Below are positions 1-3,996 of a stretch of DNA of 6,229 nt, piece after piece (position 1 is the stretch's first letter; every line of letters starts with the position of its first letter). The notes under the pieces are model-generated. The model was given only the letters and a program-made list of their open reading frames with translations. It was not told where the DNA came from and ran no database searches. Made by a program: the position numbers and the translations under genes. Source of the DNA: DATIHQ01 sp035480535 (lineage in GTDB: Bacteria; Chlamydiota; Chlamydiia; Chlamydiales; SM23-39); contig DATIHQ010000038.1 of NCBI GenBank assembly GCA_035480535.1, positions 1 to 6,229 on the forward strand. Reading direction: 5' to 3'.

Positions 1-357
1 GACAAACCCCGCCGTATTCACCCTCCCCTCAGGGCCGATAAAGACACCGTTCCGATTCACCAAGTAAACTTGTCCATTGGAATGTAACTCGCCGTAGATC
101 CGACTCACATCGCCGCCCACGACACGATTTAGCACGGCCGAGTCCGGCCCCGCCTGCATGAATGAAAACCTCTCCCCACTCTCCACCGAAAAGCGATCCC
201 ACTCGACAATCGCCCTCCCCCCGCTCCTTACGCCCCCCCCTTCCAACTTCGCATCCCCCGCGACAACGCGAAAGCCCTCCTGAGCCCCAAAGCCCAAGCT
301 ACACACGCACAAAGCCAAAAATACAGAGGCAGGCCTCATAGGGAAATAGGAGTCCAT
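1..357 (-). CDS. TpsA / filamentous haemagglutinin-type adhesin, N-terminal part (partial)
   Basis: This is the 5' end of a gene leaving the window at base 1; 119 codons are visible from ATG 357, or 113 from the in-frame ATG at 339. Numbered from the second Met, residues 1-19 form a signal peptide (MRPASVFLALC, hydrophobic core to GFGA, cleavage likely before QE). Residues about 20-113 match the two-partner-secretion (haemagglutinin activity) domain: a VEWDRFSV strand, AVLNRVVGGD (68-77), SRIYG, then NGQVYLVNRNGVFIGPEGRVN (89-108), the family's 'NPNGI' loop with Arg for Pro. In known TpsA proteins this domain is recognised by an outer-membrane TpsB porin that exports the long beta-helix; no TpsB gene is in the window. 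The frame is closed by TAA at 369-367. Neither ATG has a convincing Shine-Dalgarno, so the exact start is open. An 8-G run lies at codons 34-36. The assignment to the family is firm; ligand and function are unknown. Confidence 0.88.
   Translation of the reverse strand, partial: MDSYFPMRPASVFLALCVCSLGFGAQEGFRVVAGDAKLEGGGVRSGGRAIVEWDRFSVESGERFSFMQAGPDSAVLNRVVGGDVSRIYGELHSNGQVYLVNRNGVFIGPEGRVNTAGFV
233..240 (-). repeat. 8-G homopolymer inside the TpsA-like coding sequence
   Basis: Eight C on the plus strand are eight G in the sense strand, encoding Gly34-Gly36 just after the signal peptide. A second run of six G lies 10 bp downstream in the sense direction (222-217). Loss of one G gives GGG GGG GCG TAA, an immediate stop. 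Gain of one G shifts into another frame that also ends within this window. Such a tract can act as a slipped-strand on/off switch; that it does so here is inference. Confidence 0.6.
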
Positions 358-432
358 AGCCCCCAATTACCACACCCCCCATTTTTTGCCTATAGACAAT
401 CCTCCTGCGCCAAAAAACTAACCTTTCCGCAC

Positions 433-460
433 ATCTCTTGCCGCTAGCGCGGCAAGAGAT
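433..460. repeat. Perfect 12-bp palindromic hairpin
   Basis: ATCTCTTGCCGC (433-444) and its exact reverse complement (449-460) are separated by the 4-nt loop TAGC. There is no T-tract on either side, so it does not look like an intrinsic terminator. It lies upstream of the TpsA-like gene in the gene-free stretch 358-645 and could be a REP-like repeat, a protein-binding palindrome or an RNA structure. Confidence 0.6.
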
Positions 461-468
461 TGGCGTCA

Positions 469-489
469 CCGGGGGAGAAGCTCCCCCGG
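469..489. repeat. GC-rich 9-bp hairpin next to the previous palindrome
   Basis: CCGGGGGAG (469-477) pairs perfectly with CTCCCCCGG (481-489) around an AAG loop. It begins 8 bp after the first hairpin and is followed by ACCCCCTCAAAAAG rather than a T-tract. Two perfect stems in 57 bp suggest one bipartite repeat element of REP/BIME type, which cannot be confirmed without other genomic copies. Confidence 0.5.
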
Positions 490-554
490 ACCCCCTCAAA
501 AAGAACATTTGAGAGATTCGATAATTTTTTTAATAGCTCATTAATGCTTGTTCT

Positions 555-563
555 TGCTATACG
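555..563 (+). promoter_or_regulatory. Weak promoter candidate (extended -10)
   Basis: TGCTATACG fits an extended -10 (TGn followed by TATACG), but no good -35 lies 16-18 bp upstream. If real, a transcript from about position 570 would run about 65 nt to the terminator hairpin at 605-634, or read through into the truncated NYN gene. Apart from this, the two hairpins and the terminator, nothing is recognisable in 358-645. Confidence 0.2.
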
Positions 564-604
564 TAGAAGCATAAAGCATCCCGAATAGCACTGCTAGGCA
601 GCCG

Positions 605-634
605 CCACGGATTCCGTATCCGTGGTTTTTTTTT
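605..634 (+). terminator. Rho-independent terminator
   Basis: CCACGGAT (605-612) pairs perfectly with ATCCGTGG (618-625) around a 5-nt loop, followed directly by nine T (626-634). This is a textbook intrinsic terminator on the plus strand. It stands directly before the ribosome binding site (GAGGA, 635-639) of the NYN remnant. No plus-strand gene is visible upstream. It may end a short RNA, act as an attenuator for the NYN gene, or be left over from a lost upstream gene. Confidence 0.8.
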
Positions 635-645
635 GAGGAAAAACA

Positions 646-795
646 GTGGAACACGAACGAATCATCTGTTTTGTCGACGGGTTCAATGTCTACCACGCCC
701 TGAAGAACCTCCAACTACCACACCTAAAATGGCTGGATTTACAGTTGTTATTCAGCCGCCTGACCCGTTCCAAATTTTTTCCCTACTCAACATGA
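646..795 (+). pseudogene. Truncated NYN-domain (LabA/DUF88-like, PIN-fold) gene, 5' remnant
   Basis: A GTG start at 646 with GAGGA six bases upstream opens a 49-residue frame ending at TGA 793-795. The protein begins MEHERIICFVDGFNVYHALK, the hallmark first strand and acidic motif (FVDGFN) of NYN-domain proteins, a PIN-like putative RNase family; the Asp is a predicted metal ligand. HLKWLDLQLLFSRLTRSKF still reads like the family. The later catalytic acidic residues and about 100 or more residues expected of a full NYN protein are missing. The frame runs into the end of the AbiEii gene: its last 13 bases overlap that gene's C-terminal codons on the opposite strand. I infer that the AbiE block, or a deletion at its edge, removed the 3' part of a once intact gene. 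No matching 3' half is visible elsewhere in the window. It is unlikely to make an active protein. Confidence 0.72.
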
Positions 796-1643
796 AGGCG
801 TTGCGTTATATCGTAAAAGAAATCAGCAGACCAAAGATCGAATTGTCGCAGATCATCCACGAAGGGCTTTACATCATCGACTGCTTTTGCCCAATCGATC
901 TCTTGAATCCGTTTTCGGATGAGTTGATGGAGCTGATCGACACTTAATTTCTCCCCCTCTTTCCAATGTCCTGCTTGAATCATCAATCGTTGAAAATGGG
1001 GAAGAGAAAGAGGAATTTTCTGCCTTATGAACCAAATGAGATCATACCAATCGCGCCCCTTTATCCGATTTTGCCAAGCCCGATAAAGCGCTGCATGAAG
1101 CTTCCCTGCAAAAAGATCGCTTGGATGGAGAGTCACCACATGGAACGAGACTGGATTAATAACCGTTTTTGTCTGCAAACGAAACCCTTTAGGAGGGTCA
1201 GTATCCACCTCAACTTTCACTTTGATTTTTTGATCGGGATGAATCCCCGAAGTCCTCTCTTCAATCGTCAATAGAAGCTGTAATGTATTGGTTTTTAGAA
1301 AAGCAGATTGCACTGCAGAAATTTTGCTTTTTTCTTTTAGCGTAACTTCTACACGAAAACCCATTGCCTCCATTTCTCGCGAAAGTCCATCGAGAAAAGG
1401 TTGAAAATCAAAATCGGGATCGGGTGCTAGAAGGGAAAAATCGAGATCTTCGCTAAAGCGGTCGAGGCCAAATAAGATTCGCAATGCAGTTCCCCCATAG
1501 AAAGCTGCATGTTGAAAAAAATTTTGCCGAGAAAGTCCCAGTAAAGCAGCCTGCTGCAGGATTTCTCGTAATTTATAGATTTCCGGGATGCGGGAAGGCT
1601 GATATTTACTTAATATCTGTTTAATATTCAGATCTAAATTCAT
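783..1643 (-). CDS. abiEii: AbiEii-type nucleotidyltransferase toxin (type IV toxin-antitoxin)
   Basis: This 286-residue cytoplasmic protein is the toxin half of an AbiE system, a family of DNA-polymerase-beta-fold nucleotidyltransferases active in phage defence by abortive infection and in plasmid/island stability. The motifs are all visible: GGTALR (50-55) with paired metal ligands D66-L67-D68 in SEDLDFS; an acidic strand KVKVEVD (141-147) that may supply the third carboxylate; LHPSDLFAGKLHAALYR (172-188) with Lys181; and KGRDWYDL (195-202), the signature helix with Arg197, Asp198 and Asp201. Length fits the family and no catalytic residue is missing, so it is probably active. The ATG overlaps the antitoxin stop by four bases (ATGA), so it is likely translated by coupling and kept in step with the antitoxin. 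Its 3' end overlaps the NYN remnant, so the last few residues (LHVE) may come from the junction. Which nucleotide and RNA target it uses cannot be seen. Confidence 0.9.
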   Translation of the reverse strand: MNLDLNIKQILSKYQPSRIPEIYKLREILQQAALLGLSRQNFFQHAAFYGGTALRILFGLDRFSEDLDFSLLAPDPDFDFQPFLDGLSREMEAMGFRVEVTLKEKSKISAVQSAFLKTNTLQLLLTIEERTSGIHPDQKIKVKVEVDTDPPKGFRLQTKTVINPVSFHVVTLHPSDLFAGKLHAALYRAWQNRIKGRDWYDLIWFIRQKIPLSLPHFQRLMIQAGHWKEGEKLSVDQLHQLIRKRIQEIDWAKAVDDVKPFVDDLRQFDLWSADFFYDITQRLHVE

Positions 1644-2251
1644 AATTTTCCAATGATTTCGGCAAATTCTTTCACAACCGAAGAATGATAATTTTTGGCT
1701 ATCATAAAAACAAGTGCTTTATCTAAATTTTTTAACTCTTCAACCTCTATCCTTTTTGATTCGATGAGCTCTTGAAAAAGTTCTGTTTGATTCAATCCTT
1801 GACAAGAAAAATGGATCGCGTCGATCAAGGCTTTTTCAGGAGTTGCCATCAAAAATCCACCCAACTTAGTTTCTTTCCGGTCAATCCCTATACAGTAGCG
1901 ATCTAAAGGAGCATGGCGGTAGATGAAGGCTCCAATTGGTGTATGAAAAGTCTTGTTTCGGCCTGTGGATATACTCGTCACGACCATGACTCTTTCTGGA
2001 ATCAGCCCATAAAAAGAAAGAGCCCATTCCAAGCTCACGTAAGAGGGGCCGTAAAGTAAATTCGCAATGGATTCGTAGGGGATCTGCCTCGTTCGCCCCA
2101 GCAGATAAAAACCATTCTTCAGCCGGATCAAATCCCCCTTTTTTACCATGTGCTCGATACAGCTTCGCGGTTCTCGATAATCGCGGAGAAGGGCAAGGAG
2201 CGTCTGCGCCTCCACGTAAGGGGTATCTAAATCTAACAAAATGGGGTGCAT
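1640..2251 (-). CDS. abiEi: AbiEi-type antitoxin and transcriptional repressor
   Basis: This 203-residue protein is the antitoxin of the pair. Residues about 13-52 form a winged helix (TLLALLRDYREPRSCIEHMV, then KKGDLIRLKNGFYLLG as wing), which in characterised AbiEi proteins binds inverted repeats in the operon promoter. Residues about 57-145 carry the AbiEi core: PYESIANLLYGPSYVSLEWALSFYGLIPE, VMVVTSISTGRNKTF, and FLMATPEKALID. The C-terminal helices (150-203) are the part that in the family neutralises the toxin. ATG 2251 is preceded by AAGGG four bases upstream. The gene is first in a two-gene operon and overlaps abiEii by ATGA, the usual antitoxin-first order. Two operator-like repeats lie 31-104 bp upstream of the start, which fits negative autoregulation. 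Family identity is clear; repression is inferred from the family and the repeats. Confidence 0.88.
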   Translation of the reverse strand: MHPILLDLDTPYVEAQTLLALLRDYREPRSCIEHMVKKGDLIRLKNGFYLLGRTRQIPYESIANLLYGPSYVSLEWALSFYGLIPERVMVVTSISTGRNKTFHTPIGAFIYRHAPLDRYCIGIDRKETKLGGFLMATPEKALIDAIHFSCQGLNQTELFQELIESKRIEVEELKNLDKALVFMIAKNYHSSVVKEFAEIIGKL

Positions 2252-2281
2252 TCAGCCCTTATCCTTTTTTTCATGAGTTTA

Positions 2282-2355
2282 CCAAAATTCCCAATTATTT
2301 TGTATATTCTAGTAAACTTATTCCAAAATTGTCTCCAAAATACCCAATATTTTTG
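2282..2355 (-). promoter_or_regulatory. abiE promoter flanked by two operator-like repeats
   Basis: Two 21-bp copies at 2282-2302 and 2335-2355 agree at 18 of 21 positions; both start CCAAAAT, share CCCAAT in the middle and end TTTTG, so each is itself a near-palindrome. They are 53 bp apart, about five helical turns. Between them on the minus strand lie a possible -35 GAGACA (2335-2330) and -10 TAGAAT (2311-2306) with an 18-bp spacer, placing one repeat at the start point and the other against the -35. A third half-copy CCAAAATT is at 2323-2330, and AGTTTAC (2276-2282) / GTAAACT (2312-2318) adds another dyad. The repeats are seen; binding by AbiEi is inferred from the family's known two-site autorepression. 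Confidence 0.55.
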
Positions 2356-2432
2356 GGAATTCTGGTTAAATATCTTTATGTTTTTCAATAATGTTTAAAT
2401 GTGAATTTAAAGGAAAACTGGGATACAAAAGG

Positions 2433-2510
2433 GTCTGTCATCCTGCGCACCATGCCACTTGTGATCAGTAGATCCTGTTCCATTGATGTCCGATACTGAC
2501 CATAACAGAC
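2433..2510. repeat. Nested imperfect inverted repeat in the divergent intergenic region
   Basis: GTCTGTCAT (2433-2441) pairs with ATAACAGAC (2502-2510) at 8 of 9 positions, and TCAGTA (2465-2470) pairs with TACTGA (2494-2499) inside it. This GC-richer 78-bp piece stands out in AT-rich surroundings. It could be a small mobile-element remnant or RNA structure, but the short stems could also be chance. Confidence 0.25.
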
Positions 2511-2530
2511 TTATTATAAGTAACTTAAAT

Positions 2531-2600
2531 AAATGGAATCGCAACTTCCAAAAAATGGCAAAAAATGGAATTGACAACTCCAAAAGCAGGAGAGTAAAAT
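2531..2600 (+). promoter_or_regulatory. Promoter of the ATPase gene with overlapping tandem repeat
   Basis: A perfect -35 TTGACA (2571-2576) and a -10 TAAAAT (2595-2600, 5 of 6) are 18 bp apart. Transcription would then begin near 2606-2608, on or next to ATG 2607, giving a leaderless or nearly leaderless mRNA. Two 23-bp copies of a direct repeat (2531-2553 and 2563-2585; both begin AAATGGAAT and end CCAAAA, differing by one substitution and two single-base gaps) are spaced 32 bp, and the second covers the -35. The first copy contains the dyad TGGAA/TTCCA. This arrangement suggests a repressor site. Confidence 0.5.
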
Positions 2601-2606
2601 GGGGAT

Positions 2607-3797
2607 ATGTATAAAAGATTATTGGAAGCGCCCCTGCGTTTCAAGTCGAGTTTTTTCCTTTTCGGCCCCCGTGGCACCGGCAAGACCTCATGGATCAAAG
2701 CGCAATTTCCTAACGCCATCATCTTTGATCTTTTGTCAATGAATACCTATGTGGAATTTCTCCAGAATCCTTCGGTCTTGGAAGAAAAAATTCCAAAAGG
2801 ATTCGATGACTGGATCGTCATTGATGAAATCCAACGAATTCCCGATCTTTTAAATGAGGTGCATCGACTCATTGAATCGCGCCGCTATCGATTTATCCTG
2901 ACAGGTTCAAGCGCTCGGACTTTGCGCCGCAAAGGAGTGAATTTGCTCGCAGGTAGAGCCCATTCTTATAAAATGTTCCCACTCACAGCAGCTGAATTGG
3001 GATCTGATTTTCAATTGAGCGATTCTCTCTCCATTGGTCATTTACCTGCTGTTTACAATGATAAAAAAGCGGCAGAAGAATATTTAAGTTCTTACATTGG
3101 AACCTATCTACGTGAAGAAGTGTTGCAAGAAGGATTGACGCGAAATTTAACCGCTTTTGCTCGGTTTCTAGAGATAGCGAGTTTTTCACAGGGAAGTGTT
3201 CTCAATATTTCTGAAGTGGCTAGAGAATGCAAAATAGAAAGAAAAATCGTGGAAAACTATTTTGTAATCTTAGAAGATTTACTTATTGCTACGCGATTAC
3301 CGGTATTCACTAAAAAAGCACAACGCCAAACAGTTGCTCATCCAAAGTTTTACTATTTTGACGTCGGCGTTTATCGATCGCTTTGTCCAAAAGGACCTTT
3401 AGATACACCTGAGCTAATAGGAGGTACGGCTCTAGAAACGCTTGTCTATCAAGAATTGTCCGCAGTGAATGACTATGAGCGACTGAATTTTGAACTTTAT
3501 TTCTGGAGAACTGTCGATCAACAAGAAGTTGATTTTATTTTGTATGGACCTAAGAGCCTGGTCGCCATTGAAGTAAAGAGTTCTAAAATAGTTCACCCTT
3601 CCGATCTTCGCGGTCTGCAGTTATTTAAAGAAGAATATCCGATTGCAAAACTTTTTCTATTTTATGGCGGAAAAGAAGCCCTTTATCGAAATGATATTGA
3701 GATTCTTCCGATTGCAGAACTCCTTCCCAAGCTCCCACAATTTCTCAAGAAACAATCTCTGAATTATACCGGGAGTGATTCAAGAATCGGATTATGA
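2607..3797 (+). CDS. AAA-family ATPase with DUF4143 C-terminal domain
   Basis: This 396-residue protein has the AAA_14 + DUF4143 architecture common in accessory regions of bacteria and archaea; its cellular role is not established. The N-terminal ATPase shows Walker A GPRGTGKT (20-27), Walker B WIVIDEIQ (69-76) and sensor LTGSSAR (98-104), with an Arg/Lys-rich stretch after it. A winged-helix-like segment follows (about 198-230, VLNISEVARECKIERKIVENYF). The DUF4143 part has PKFYYFDVGVYRSL (246-259), GGTALETLVYQEL (272-284) and a PD-(D/E)xK-like end, EVDFIL then AIEVKSS, with Asp309, Glu322 and Lys324; nuclease activity is possible but unproven. TAA lies in frame 12 bases upstream, so ATG 2607 is the only ATG that keeps MYKRLL; the AGGAGA at 2588-2593 is too far away (13 nt) and suits an out-of-frame ATG at 2599 better. 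The last 11 residues (NYTGSDSRIGL) and the stop lie in the left arm of a 217-bp repeat element, so the native C-terminus may have been replaced. Confidence 0.9.
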   Translation: MYKRLLEAPLRFKSSFFLFGPRGTGKTSWIKAQFPNAIIFDLLSMNTYVEFLQNPSVLEEKIPKGFDDWIVIDEIQRIPDLLNEVHRLIESRRYRFILTGSSARTLRRKGVNLLAGRAHSYKMFPLTAAELGSDFQLSDSLSIGHLPAVYNDKKAAEEYLSSYIGTYLREEVLQEGLTRNLTAFARFLEIASFSQGSVLNISEVARECKIERKIVENYFVILEDLLIATRLPVFTKKAQRQTVAHPKFYYFDVGVYRSLCPKGPLDTPELIGGTALETLVYQELSAVNDYERLNFELYFWRTVDQQEVDFILYGPKSLVAIEVKSSKIVHPSDLRGLQLFKEEYPIAKLFLFYGGKEALYRNDIEILPIAELLPKLPQFLKKQSLNYTGSDSRIGL

Positions 3798-3981
3798 CAA
3801 GGAGGCGCCCTAAATTTGAGCCAGGCTTTGCCGGCGCCGAAAGGCTGGGGTCCCTGAAAATGCATCATTTTCGGGGTGGGCCGTTGCAGCTCAACCTGAA
3901 AGGTTGGGCGATGCAGGCGGGTCTCAAATTTAGTGGCTGCCCGACTCCGTCAGCACCGATTCTTGAATCACGAGCGGTATA
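3765..3981. mobile_element. 217-bp MITE-like imperfect inverted-repeat element
   Basis: The 26-bp ends at 3765-3790 and 3956-3981 are inverted copies matching at 23 of 26 positions: TATACCG, three differing bases, then a 16-bp perfect block starting GTGATTCAAG. Inside, TAAATTTGAG (3811-3820) pairs with CTCAAATTTA (3923-3932). Three hairpins fill the middle: CCAGGCTTT/AAAGGCTGG (3821-3848), CCCTGAAAATG/CATTTTCGGGG around CAT (3852-3876) and CAACCT/AGGTTG (3892-3906). The outermost TATA/TATA could include a TA target duplication, as with Tc1/mariner-type MITEs. No transposase is encoded; the 62-codon frame crossing it is probably not a gene. It lies between two convergent genes, supplies the end of the ATPase gene and could also stop transcription from both sides. 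Mobility is inferred from structure only. Confidence 0.6.
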
Positions 3982-3996
3982 GATATCTGTCAGCAA

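Noticed and set aside
299..508. 69-codon minus-strand frame upstream of the TpsA-like gene
   Set aside because: It is made from the two hairpins and overlaps the start of the TPS gene in another frame; it has no ribosome site and no recognisable domain.
633..947. 104-codon plus-strand frame over the NYN remnant and the 3' end of abiEii
   Set aside because: It is out of frame with the recognisable NYN sequence at 646-795 and antisense to abiEii beyond it.
2440..2520. Possible 3' half of the NYN gene or a transposase remnant in the divergent intergenic region
   Set aside because: Reading the frames gave only short stretches without NYN or transposase motifs.
2525..2722. 65-codon minus-strand frame opposite the ATPase start
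   Set aside because: It is antisense to the Walker A region and the promoter repeats, with no motif of its own.
3794..3982. 62-codon plus-strand frame overlapping the ATPase stop by ATGA and preceded by strong purine sequence
   Set aside because: It lies almost wholly inside the 217-bp inverted-repeat element, has no recognisable domain, and its composition follows the hairpins.
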